From Actinomycetota bacterium (GTDB lineage: Bacteria; Actinomycetota; Humimicrobiia; Humimicrobiales; Humimicrobiaceae): a stretch of DNA of 46,815 nt. The position numbers and the translations under genes are program-made. Of this stretch, positions 20,475 to 29,820 are shown in pieces. The DNA lies in the NCBI GenBank assembly GCA_016870615.1, contig VGAZ01000005.1, positions 1 to 46,815 of the forward strand. The letters are read 5' to 3'. The notes beneath the pieces were generated by a model. The model ran no database searches, was not told the DNA's origin, and was given only the letters and a program-made list of their open reading frames with translations. The stretch's first letter is position 1, and the number at the start of each line of letters is the position of its first letter.

Positions 20475-20984
20475 TTATTGTTTTATTTTATAAATATCAT
20501 CCAGGCTTTCTTCAATTATTTTTTCATGTTCTTTCTCAGACAAGCTTTTTGAAACAATTTTTTCACTCAGTTCAAAAGCAAGATCCACTATCTGGTTTTT
20601 AACTGCTTCAACTGATTTATTTTTTTCGGCCTCAATTTCCCGCATCGTGGATTCAATAAGCAAACGTGATTTTTCACCGGCTTTTTCTTCTATTTCCCGG
20701 CGGGCTTTCATTGCATTTATTTTACCCTCTTCAATAATTCTGCGGGATACCATTTTAGCATCTTCAAGCAGACGCTTCTGTTCTTCAATATATTGTTGCG
20801 CCTCTTCTTTTTTCTTCTCAGCTCCATCAATATTGTCCCTTATTTCAGTTTGCCTCCTTAAAATCATTTTGTTTACCGGTTTTAATACAAACCTCCATAA
20901 AACAATTATTAAAATTATAAAAACAATTATTGACCAGAAGACAGTACTGGTCATGGGATTTATGATTTTCAGCACTTCTTCCAT
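20475..20984 (-). CDS. atpF: ATP synthase Fo b subunit
   Basis: One N-terminal TM, then a long charged helix (RQTEIRDNIDGAEKKKEEAQQYIEEQKRLLEDAK); operon position. Confidence 0.95.
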   Translation of the reverse strand: MEEVLKIINPMTSTVFWSIIVFIILIIVLWRFVLKPVNKMILRRQTEIRDNIDGAEKKKEEAQQYIEEQKRLLEDAKMVSRRIIEEGKINAMKARREIEEKAGEKSRLLIESTMREIEAEKNKSVEAVKNQIVDLAFELSEKIVSKSLSEKEHEKIIEESLDDIYKIKQ

Positions 20985-21055
20985 ACAGGTTTCACCTCTT
21001 TTAAAGTAATTTTTACTAAATATATTTTTTATTTTTTAATTTTTTGGATATTGAG

Positions 21056-21328
<273 letters not shown>

Positions 21329-21355
21329 TTAAATTACTGGCTGCCAGCAATTTTT

Positions 21356-22090
21356 TTAATGTTTGGGACGTATAGCCTCCCCTATATATAAAGCTGAAAG
21401 TATTGCAAATACATAAGCCTGGATGGAAGAAATAAATAATTCAAGCAATGTCATTACAAGGGCAAAAGGCACTGCTGCTATTGCAATAAGATAATTTTTG
21501 AAATAAATAATCAGGCCGAGTATTACATATATTATTGTATGGCCCGCAAGCATATTTGCCATAAGCCTGACAAAGAGCGAAAAGGGTTTTGCGAGTGTGC
21601 CTATAAGTTCAATAGGCACGACAATAACAAGCATCCATTTTGGAACTGAACCCGGCGCATAAGTTTTTAAGTATCCCTTAAAGCCATTTTTTATAAGATT
21701 TGTCATATGGACAGTAATAAAGACAATAACTGCTATTGTTAACGGTACAATGGGATTGAGTGTCGGAGTATGTGCGCCCGGAACAAGGCCTACAAGGTTG
21801 TTTGCAAGAATGAAAATAAATATGCCGGCTATCAGAGGCACCCATTTATCCCCTTCTTTACCTATCATCTTATAACAAATTCCACGCCTGATAAAGTTTA
21901 TAAACAATTCCACTATTACCTGTTTTTTCCCGGGAACAACCCTGGGCCTGGCGGCAAAAATAATAAGGATTATTAAAAAAACCCCGACGCCGGCAAACAT
22001 GGAAACAGTAAGATTTGTAATTGAAATATCCATCCGGCCAATCTTTATGGGGATTATTGTTTTATTATAGAAATGTTGCAGTACTTCCAA
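21356..22090 (-). CDS. atpB: ATP synthase Fo a subunit
   Basis: NNLVGLVPG, SLFVRLMANMLAGHTI, LFISSIQAYVFAILSALYIGEA. Confidence 0.97.
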   Translation of the reverse strand: MEVLQHFYNKTIIPIKIGRMDISITNLTVSMFAGVGVFLIILIIFAARPRVVPGKKQVIVELFINFIRRGICYKMIGKEGDKWVPLIAGIFIFILANNLVGLVPGAHTPTLNPIVPLTIAVIVFITVHMTNLIKNGFKGYLKTYAPGSVPKWMLVIVVPIELIGTLAKPFSLFVRLMANMLAGHTIIYVILGLIIYFKNYLIAIAAVPFALVMTLLELFISSIQAYVFAILSALYIGEAIRPKH

Positions 22091-22109
22091 CTAAAAACTC
22101 TCCGGGGTT

Positions 22110-22523
22110 TTAATGATTATTATAAAACAGAAATCTTCTGTAAATTAAAAAAACTTCTAAATTAAAAAAAACAGTAAAAAAAACCAGAAATGAAACCAGA
22201 AAAGCAATCATATCTATAAAACCAGTCCGGTAAACAAGAAAAAATATGCCCGCAGACATAACAATTTTTGCAAAAAAAATACATAACAATATCTTCAGTT
22301 TTTTTTGCGTCTGTGCCTTTGATGCCTTAAAATAAACAACAAGAGTAATTATAAAAAACAATAGTGAAATCAGCCCGCTTGCAAGTATTGCAAAAAAACG
22401 GCTTCTTTCAAATATAAAAAAACAGGCTGCTTCAACAAGCACCAGCAATAAAAGTGATATCAGTGCAACTTTCCTGATTTTTAAAATATCCTGGTTCATT
22501 ACAATTTCTGCATTTAATTCCAA
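22110..22523 (-). CDS. ATP synthase subunit I-like membrane protein
   Basis: Four TM segments, about 137 aa, immediately upstream of atpB in the operon. Confidence 0.65.
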   Translation of the reverse strand: MELNAEIVMNQDILKIRKVALISLLLLVLVEAACFFIFERSRFFAILASGLISLLFFIITLVVYFKASKAQTQKKLKILLCIFFAKIVMSAGIFFLVYRTGFIDMIAFLVSFLVFFTVFFNLEVFLIYRRFLFYNNH

Positions 22524-22642
22524 ATAATTAAATTTTAATTTTTTTTAAAATTGTTTCAATTAATATTTTTTATCCTTTATATTTTATAAAAGCGGTTTTT
22601 AACCAGTGCTTTTATTGCAAGAATTATTAATATCATTACATT

Positions 22643-23665
22643 TTAATTAAAAACCTTGCTCTGTTTCATGAAATCTGCCGTGTACTCAGGAGTTGTAATG
22701 CATATATCGATTCCTGTTGCTATTTCAAAACCTGCTTTTATAGAAAGTTTGGGAATAAATTTAAAATTCCAGTGATAGTTGACATTAAAATCTTCAAGAT
22801 GCAGTGGGCCTGTGTGTATGTAATAATTAAATGGCGGCTCGTTTAATTCAGTATGGAAAAAATCTGCAACCCTTTTGAAGCAGTCTGCAAAATCGGCAAT
22901 TTTTGTTTCCTCAATATTCTCAAAATTCGGGTCATGCCAGAGGGGCACTATCCATGTTTCAAAAGGGTTTCTTGACGCATAAGGCTGTATCACTATAAAA
23001 TTACTGTTTTTATAAACAACCCGCCTGTCCTGGCTGAGCTCAAATTCAATCATTTCGCACATTGCGCATCTTCTGTTTTGTTTAAAATATTTTGCAGTTC
23101 CATATATCTCCTTTTCAAGAACCGCCGGTATAAGCGGAAGCCCGAAAATCTGTGAGTGAGTGTGCTCAAGGGAAGCGCCGGCCTCTTTTCCCTGGTTAAG
23201 CATTATTATCACGCTTTCAATTCTTGCATTTTTCTTTATATCCCTTATCCTTTTTGCGTATACATCAAGTATTATACTTATCCTGCTTGCCTCAAGGCTG
23301 CTTATATTTGTTATGTGCTCCGGAGTATGTATGACTACCTCATGTATGCCGAACCCGTCCATATTCGTATAGGGGCCGTATTTATATGAAACAGGCTCAG
23401 CATTGTGTACAAGCGCAGGAAATTTATTCGGCACAACCCTGACCAGCCAGGGCCCGTCTGGGCTATTGCTGACTTTTCCGCTGCTGTCAATTTTTAATAT
23501 TTCAGGGGGGGTCATTGACTCATTGCCGGCATCAAAAGGACATATGTCATAAATTGCTGAATCTAATTTTATTCTTTCTTCCCTGAAATTTTCAGGCCTT
23601 TTTGCCCGCTCAGTTGCAATTATGACCCATTCATCCAGTATTATGTCTTTTCTGTACTGTGGCAA
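22643..23665 (-). CDS. galT: Galactose-1-phosphate uridylyltransferase (GalT/HIT fold)
   Basis: RKDIILDEWVIIATERAKRP, SLEHTHSQIFGLP (HxHxQ), NYHWNFKFIPKL. Confidence 0.9.
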   Translation of the reverse strand: MPQYRKDIILDEWVIIATERAKRPENFREERIKLDSAIYDICPFDAGNESMTPPEILKIDSSGKVSNSPDGPWLVRVVPNKFPALVHNAEPVSYKYGPYTNMDGFGIHEVVIHTPEHITNISSLEASRISIILDVYAKRIRDIKKNARIESVIIMLNQGKEAGASLEHTHSQIFGLPLIPAVLEKEIYGTAKYFKQNRRCAMCEMIEFELSQDRRVVYKNSNFIVIQPYASRNPFETWIVPLWHDPNFENIEETKIADFADCFKRVADFFHTELNEPPFNYYIHTGPLHLEDFNVNYHWNFKFIPKLSIKAGFEIATGIDICITTPEYTADFMKQSKVFN

Positions 23666-23682
23666 TTTTATCTCCAGTGCGC

Positions 23683-24036
23683 TTACCTGAAAAGCAGTTC
23701 TTTAACTTTATTCTTAAATTCAGTAAGATCGGATGATTTTACAAGGTATTCATCTGCAGCCCATGTGGAAAAATTCTGGGTAAATTCTCCATATGCAGAA
23801 TATATTATAATTGGGATTTCCCTGTCTTCCTTCCTTATTTTATCCAGCAGTTCAAGGCCATTCATATTTGGCATTTTTATATCAATCGTTATAAGATCGG
23901 GCCTGCTGCTTTTATAAAGCTCATAACCGATAGCTCCATCCGGCGCAGTCACCACATCATATCCTTCATCTATAAGCTCTTCCTTATAAAGGTTTCTTAT
24001 CGGCATATCATCTTCGACAACAAGAATCTTTTTCAT
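23683..24036 (-). CDS. Stand-alone response regulator receiver protein
   Basis: KILVVEDDMPIRNLY, DLITIDIKMPNMNGLELL, IIIYSA, DEYLVKSSDL; no output domain. Confidence 0.95.
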   Translation of the reverse strand: MKKILVVEDDMPIRNLYKEELIDEGYDVVTAPDGAIGYELYKSSRPDLITIDIKMPNMNGLELLDKIRKEDREIPIIIYSAYGEFTQNFSTWAADEYLVKSSDLTEFKNKVKELLFR

Positions 24037-24064
24037 CTGCGACCCCCAAAAAATTATGTAATTA

Positions 24065-26050
24065 TCATATATCCAGTAATGGTAATTTTATTGCAAAAGT
24101 GGTTCCGTTTTCAATACTGCTGCAAACTTCTATGGCTCCCGAATGCTGCTCAATTATTTTTTTAGTAATCGTAAGCCCAAGGCCTGTTCCTTTTGTTTTT
24201 GTAGTATAAAACGGCAGGAATATATTTTTTATGTCTTCCCTGTTTGATAGCGAAGCGCTGTTATTTACATATATTATTATACATTCAGGCTCACCTTCTG
24301 TCCTGCAGCCGGAAAATATGCTGGAAAAGCTCTCCTGTCCCCCATGCCCGCTGCCGGGAAAATCATAATATGAATCTTTTCCATCTGTTGTAATGCATAT
24401 CCTTATTTTATCTCTTTTGCTGCTGGCATCTATCGCATTGTTAAGAATATTCAATAATGCCTGTTTTAAATGATCGCGCGACCCAAAAACATGAAGGTTT
24501 GCATTTTCAACAAGTTCACTGCCGCATTCAAAAACAATATCGATATTGTTCTGCTCTGCGGCCGCTTTTGCAAAATTAATACATTCAAGCAGCAGGTTTG
24601 ATATATTTACATGGCTGAATTTTATTTCCCTGCTGGCTGCAAAATCAAGTATTTCATTTACTATGCGCTCAAGCCGCTTAACTTCTTCAATAATTATTTC
24701 AAGGTTGCCAATATCAGTTTGCTCGCCCTCTAAAAATTTCCTCTTTACCCTGGCAGCATACCCGCCAATTGCAATTAACGGGTTCCTGATTTCATGGGCA
24801 ACAGTTGCAGATAGTTTTCCAAGCTGTGAAAGTTTTTTTGCATTGCCCAGCTCAGTTTCAAGCCGCACAGTATTTGTAACATTTTCAATAATTATTACAG
24901 CGCCTTCCGGGCTTTCTTCAGAAAACCTGAAGGGCACAAGTATAATATCAAAAATTTCATCAGTTTTTTCCCCATTAATCTTCATGTTTACTTTGTAAAA
25001 ACCTTCAGCTTTATTTTCCCTTATCACTTTAAATATTTCATCAATAAGGCTAACCCCATCTATGAATATCTCATGGGCATTAATCTGTTTGCCTATAAAA
25101 GTTTCTTTTTCAAAACCGATGAGTTTTCCACAGTTTTCATTACACTGTGTTACAGTAAAATTATGGTCTACCACTATAATGCTCACAGGAATGCTTTCAA
25201 TTATCTTTTCATTATAGTCCTTAAGATAATTAAGCTTCATATTAAGCTTTGAAAGAGCGGAAATACTGTCTTTTAAGTCATTGTATATTATTGTGTTTCT
25301 TATGGATGATGCTGCAAACTGGCCAAGCAAAAGCAGGAATTTTATATCGTCAGGCGTTATTTCCCTCTGGTTGTACTTATTGTCCACTATAAGTATACCC
25401 ACTTTTTTTGTCCGGCTTATCAGGGGGATTATGCAGAATTTGGGGTAGTCCATATATTCTGCAAGCTCAGCATCAATCAGGGCTGCGTCATTTATATTTA
25501 TTACCTGTATTAAATTATCCTGTGCCGGAGCCTTAACTTCCCCGAATAAAACAGCAGGCTCAATTTCTTTTACAGAATTTATAGTGGCTTCATTTTCACC
25601 GCCTGGAACAGTAGAGCTGATATCTATATTCCTCGGTATGCCATCCTCAAGGCATTTCCATATTACCATGTTTATATCAACAGGTATTGATATATTCCTT
25701 ATTTTTTCATCAAGGAAAGAAAGCTGCTGTTCATTTTCAAATCTTTCAGAGTCAAGGAATTCTTCAAGCGAATAATTTTTGTCCTGTATTTCGCTCCAGA
25801 CTTTCCAGGCATCATCAGCAGATGAAGGGCCTATTGCCATCCTGCCTTTAAGATTTTTTGAATGTCTGTCAATTAAAAAAAGAAATGCCCTGTTAAAACC
25901 GAATCCGTCCCCTAACGTAACTCCTGTAAGGATTATCTTAAGTATTTTGTTTAAGTCCAGTGTTGATGCAACAGTTTTTGAAATCTGGTTTAAAATATTA
26001 TACTGCCGCAGTATATCCTGGTAATCTTTTATAATGTCTTCAGCGCTCAA
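24065..26050 (-). CDS. Sensor histidine kinase (GAF-PAS-HisKA-HATPase)
   Basis: SATVAHEIRNPLIAIGGYAARV H-box; NILNNAIDASS N-box; TKTKGTGLGLTITKKIIEQHSG G-box; N-terminal GAF-like and PAS-like segments. Confidence 0.93.
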   Translation of the reverse strand: MSAEDIIKDYQDILRQYNILNQISKTVASTLDLNKILKIILTGVTLGDGFGFNRAFLFLIDRHSKNLKGRMAIGPSSADDAWKVWSEIQDKNYSLEEFLDSERFENEQQLSFLDEKIRNISIPVDINMVIWKCLEDGIPRNIDISSTVPGGENEATINSVKEIEPAVLFGEVKAPAQDNLIQVININDAALIDAELAEYMDYPKFCIIPLISRTKKVGILIVDNKYNQREITPDDIKFLLLLGQFAASSIRNTIIYNDLKDSISALSKLNMKLNYLKDYNEKIIESIPVSIIVVDHNFTVTQCNENCGKLIGFEKETFIGKQINAHEIFIDGVSLIDEIFKVIRENKAEGFYKVNMKINGEKTDEIFDIILVPFRFSEESPEGAVIIIENVTNTVRLETELGNAKKLSQLGKLSATVAHEIRNPLIAIGGYAARVKRKFLEGEQTDIGNLEIIIEEVKRLERIVNEILDFAASREIKFSHVNISNLLLECINFAKAAAEQNNIDIVFECGSELVENANLHVFGSRDHLKQALLNILNNAIDASSKRDKIRICITTDGKDSYYDFPGSGHGGQESFSSIFSGCRTEGEPECIIIYVNNSASLSNREDIKNIFLPFYTTKTKGTGLGLTITKKIIEQHSGAIEVCSSIENGTTFAIKLPLLDI

Positions 26051-26128
26051 AACTCTGCCTTTTGCCTTTATAAATATTTATTGCTATTTATTCCTTTGTT
26101 TAAAAGTATTGTCCTGTAGGTCAGGATA

Positions 26129-27691
26129 TTACTCTTTCATGAGGCTGCTGTAAAGCTTTATGTATTCTGCAGCTGAATAATCCCATGAAAAATCCTGCCG
26201 CATCGCATTTGCCATTATTTTATGCCACAGGGTTCTGTTGCTGTAGAATTCAAGAGCACGTTTAAGCGCCCTGTAAAATTCCTGCGGGCAGTAATTCGTA
26301 AATTTAAAACCCTGCCCCTTCTTTTTAATATCCTGCTGTGTTTTTATATCAATTATTGTATCAGAGAGGCCGCCTGTGTCGCGCACCACAGGTATTGTAC
26401 CATATTTTAAGCTTATAAGCTGTCCAAGACCGCAGGGTTCATAATTTGAAGGCATAAGTAATATATCAGAGCCCGCATATATCTGGCGCGCCATTTTCTC
26501 TGAATAGCCTATAACAAGGCTTAGCCTGCTGCAATATTTTTTGCTTAGCGCTTTTAAAAGATTATGGTATTTTTCATCCCCCGTGCCAAGTATTATAAAA
26601 TATATATCATTTTCCATAATGCTCTCCATTGCCTGCACAATTAAATCTATTCCTTTCTGCTCTGAAAGCCTGGAAACCATGCCAGCAACCGGTATTTTTG
26701 AAATGCCAGGTTTTTCCAAATAATTAAATTGCTGTGAAGCGGCATTACCCCGGCCTTCAGGAATTTCGCCTGCTGTGCTGCCCGGGCCAAACATTTTTTC
26801 AATAAGCGCAAATTTACACTCCATTTTGCCTTGCAAATCATTTTCACTATAATTTATGGCTATGTTTTTGTCAGTTTCAGGGTTCCATATGCTGTAGTCA
26901 ATCCCGTTTATAATTCCAAACAAGTCCTTTTTTCGCTTATTTAATATGCCGTCAAGACCATAGCCATACTGGGGCGTGAGTATTTCTTTTGAATAAGTGG
27001 GGCTCACTGTCGTTATGGCATCTGAATATACAATTCCTGCTTTCATATAGTTTATCCTGCCGTAAAACTCAACGCCTTCCATATTATAATGGTCATAGCT
27101 TATACCTGCCCTTTCAAGAATTGCAGGATCATATATTCCCTGGTATGCAATATTGTGTATTGTAAAAACGCATTTTGTATTCTTAAAAATTGCGTATTTT
27201 GTTTTTGCTGCAGAACTGCCCGCCGGTTTACTCTTTAAGTCCCTAAGCAACAGGGCCGCAAGGCCAAAATGGTAGTCATGCAGATGAATAATATCAGGTA
27301 TAAAATCAATTTTTTTTAAAGCTTCAAATATTGCCCTTGAAAAAAAGGCAAATCTTATATCATTGTCATAATAATCACCCTGCGGAGTTCCATAAAGATT
27401 TTGCCTGTCAAAAAATTTCGGATTTCTCACAAAATAGAAATCAGTATTATTAATATGCGCTTTATAAAGGTCAAATTCTTCATAATAATAATCATTCATA
27501 TGCACAGTGACATTCTCTGCCACCTTGCTGAATTTATAGTCCTGCGAAAAGAGGAATTCATATGCAGGCATCAGCACAATTGTTTGGGCTCCTGTTTTTT
27601 TTAAAGCCTGGGGAAGAGCGCCTGCCACATCTGCAAGCCCCCCTGTTTTTGCAAATGGCACTGCTTCGGATACACAAAATGCAATCTTCAT
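26129..27691 (-). CDS. glgA: Glycogen/starch synthase (GT5)
   Basis: MKIAFCVSEAVPFAKTGGLADVAGALP; VFTIHNIAYQG; SNYEPCGLGQLISLKYGTIPVVRDTGGLSDT. Confidence 0.97.
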   Translation of the reverse strand: MKIAFCVSEAVPFAKTGGLADVAGALPQALKKTGAQTIVLMPAYEFLFSQDYKFSKVAENVTVHMNDYYYEEFDLYKAHINNTDFYFVRNPKFFDRQNLYGTPQGDYYDNDIRFAFFSRAIFEALKKIDFIPDIIHLHDYHFGLAALLLRDLKSKPAGSSAAKTKYAIFKNTKCVFTIHNIAYQGIYDPAILERAGISYDHYNMEGVEFYGRINYMKAGIVYSDAITTVSPTYSKEILTPQYGYGLDGILNKRKKDLFGIINGIDYSIWNPETDKNIAINYSENDLQGKMECKFALIEKMFGPGSTAGEIPEGRGNAASQQFNYLEKPGISKIPVAGMVSRLSEQKGIDLIVQAMESIMENDIYFIILGTGDEKYHNLLKALSKKYCSRLSLVIGYSEKMARQIYAGSDILLMPSNYEPCGLGQLISLKYGTIPVVRDTGGLSDTIIDIKTQQDIKKKGQGFKFTNYCPQEFYRALKRALEFYSNRTLWHKIMANAMRQDFSWDYSAAEYIKLYSSLMKE

Positions 27692-27743
27692 AAATTACCT
27701 TTCTTTTTTACATTTTGAATATACTACATGATAACAATTGTGT

Positions 27744-27758
27744 AAATGCCAGGCATTT
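27744..27758. promoter_or_regulatory. Palindrome AAATGCC-A-GGCATTT between divergent glgA and glgB, candidate operator
   Basis: Perfect 7-bp arms with one central base, in the 146-bp divergent intergenic region. Confidence 0.5.
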
Positions 27759-27837
27759 TGCACGTCAATACACAATATTTTTTTTAACCAGTATTTTTGT
27801 ACAGCAATATACAAAGTAATGCACTTATTGTATTATT

Positions 27838-29820
27838 TTGAGTATGAAAGAAAACCCGGGACATAATGGATATAGCTGCGCCAATATAAATCATTTCAGT
27901 GATTATGATATATACCTTTTTAAAAATGGGAGCCATTACAGGCTTTATGAAAAACTGGGTGCGCATATTTATGATACAGTTGACAGCACTGGCATGATAA
28001 TAAAAGGCGTGCATTTCAGTGTCTGGGCCCCGAATGCCCAAAGTGTTTCTGTCGCGGGAGATTTTAACGGTTGGAATATTGATGCAAACCCTATGGGCCC
28101 GAGATGGGATGAGTCCGGGATATGGGAAGCTTTTGTTCCGGGGCTTTCAAAGGGTTGCACATACAAATTCCACATAAAATCAAAAATCAGCCAGCAGCAG
28201 ACTTACCGGGCGGACCCCTTTGCATTTTTCTGCGAGACTCCTCCAAAAACAGCCTCGATAATCTGGGATACAGAGTATAATTGGACTGACTTGCCCTGGA
28301 TGGAAAAAAGACATTTACGCAACAGGCTGGATTGCCCTTTCAGCATATATGAATTTCATGCAGCTTCCTGGAAAAGAGTAGCCGATGATTTTAACAGGTC
28401 ACTTTCCTACAGGGAGCTGGCGCAGCAACTTACCGCATATATTAAAGATACGGGATTTACCCATGTTGAGCTGATGCCGGTTATGGAGCACCCATTTTAC
28501 GGATCATGGGGGTACCAGACAACAGGCTACTTTGCCCCCACCTCAAGGCTGGGAGCTCCCCAGGATTTTATGTATTTGATTGACTGCCTTCATAATAATG
28601 ATATCGGGGTAATACTTGACTGGGTTCCCTCGCATTTCCCGAATGATATGCATGCTCTTGCAATGTTTGACGGAACAGAGCTCTATGAACATAAGGACCC
28701 TAAAAAAGGTTTTCACCCTGACTGGAAGAGCCTTATTTTCAATTATGGAAGACGCGAGGTCAGGCAATTTTTAATAAGCAGCGCTCTTTTCTGGCTTGAT
28801 AAATATCATGCTGACGGCTTGAGGATAGATGCAGTTGCTTCAATGCTTTATCTTGACTATTCAAGAAAAGAGGGCCAGTGGATACCAAATAAATTCGGGG
28901 GCAGGGAAAATCTTGAGGCAATTGAATTCCTCAAGGAATTAAACACGGCAGTTTATAAAAATTATGGCGATGTGCAGACTTTTGCTGAAGAATCAACTGC
29001 GTGGCCCGCCGTTACAAAACCTGTTTATGCGGGTGGTCTTGGTTTTGGCATTAAGTGGAACATGGGGTGGATGCATGACAGCCTGCAGTATTTCCAGAAG
29101 GATCCCGTGTACAGGAAGTTTCATCACAATGAACTTACATTTACATTCTGGTACGCTTTTTTTGAAAACTTTATTCTGCCTCTTTCACATGATGAGGTTG
29201 TTTACGGCAAAAAAAGCCTTCTTGAAAAAATGCCCGGTGATAACTGGCAGAAATTTGCAAACTTAAGGCTGCTGCTGGCATATATGTATGGCTTTCCAGG
29301 CAAGAAACTTCTTTTTATGGGAAACGAAATAGGGCAACACGAGGAGTGGCACCATGAGGCCAGCATTGACTGGGGCCTTCTTGAAAACAGTGAAAATGCC
29401 GGAGTCAAAAAACTTGTAAGTGATTTAAATATAATTTATAGAACAGAAAAAGCCCTGCATGCAAATGATTTTATGCCGGAAAGTTTTGAGTGGCTGGATT
29501 TTGGCGACAGCAGCCAGAGCACCCTGTTTTTTTCTAGAAGGCATGAAAAAACAACAGGAGAGGAAAAATATAAAAGCACAATAGTAGTGGCATGCAATTT
29601 TACTCCGTCGCCAAGGTATAAATACAGGATTGGCGTACCTGAGCCGGGGGTATGGAAAGAGATATTAAACAGCGATGCTGAAATTTACGGTGGCAGCGGA
29701 CACGGTAATTTTGGCAAAGTAAAAGCTGCAAAAGTGCCGTCACATTCAAAACCTTATTCAATTTCAATAACGCTGCCTCCCCTGGCAGTTATATATTTAA
29801 AAAAACAAACCAGGATTTAA
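27838..29820 (+). CDS. glgB: 1,4-alpha-glucan branching enzyme (GH13 with CBM48)
   Basis: VSVAGDFNGWN; GVILDWVPSHFPND; DGLRIDAVASMLYLDYSR; AEESTAWP; LSHDEVVYGKKSL. Start codon uncertain; ATG at 27844 is an alternative. Confidence 0.97.
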   Translation: MSMKENPGHNGYSCANINHFSDYDIYLFKNGSHYRLYEKLGAHIYDTVDSTGMIIKGVHFSVWAPNAQSVSVAGDFNGWNIDANPMGPRWDESGIWEAFVPGLSKGCTYKFHIKSKISQQQTYRADPFAFFCETPPKTASIIWDTEYNWTDLPWMEKRHLRNRLDCPFSIYEFHAASWKRVADDFNRSLSYRELAQQLTAYIKDTGFTHVELMPVMEHPFYGSWGYQTTGYFAPTSRLGAPQDFMYLIDCLHNNDIGVILDWVPSHFPNDMHALAMFDGTELYEHKDPKKGFHPDWKSLIFNYGRREVRQFLISSALFWLDKYHADGLRIDAVASMLYLDYSRKEGQWIPNKFGGRENLEAIEFLKELNTAVYKNYGDVQTFAEESTAWPAVTKPVYAGGLGFGIKWNMGWMHDSLQYFQKDPVYRKFHHNELTFTFWYAFFENFILPLSHDEVVYGKKSLLEKMPGDNWQKFANLRLLLAYMYGFPGKKLLFMGNEIGQHEEWHHEASIDWGLLENSENAGVKKLVSDLNIIYRTEKALHANDFMPESFEWLDFGDSSQSTLFFSRRHEKTTGEEKYKSTIVVACNFTPSPRYKYRIGVPEPGVWKEILNSDAEIYGGSGHGNFGKVKAAKVPSHSKPYSISITLPPLAVIYLKKQTRI

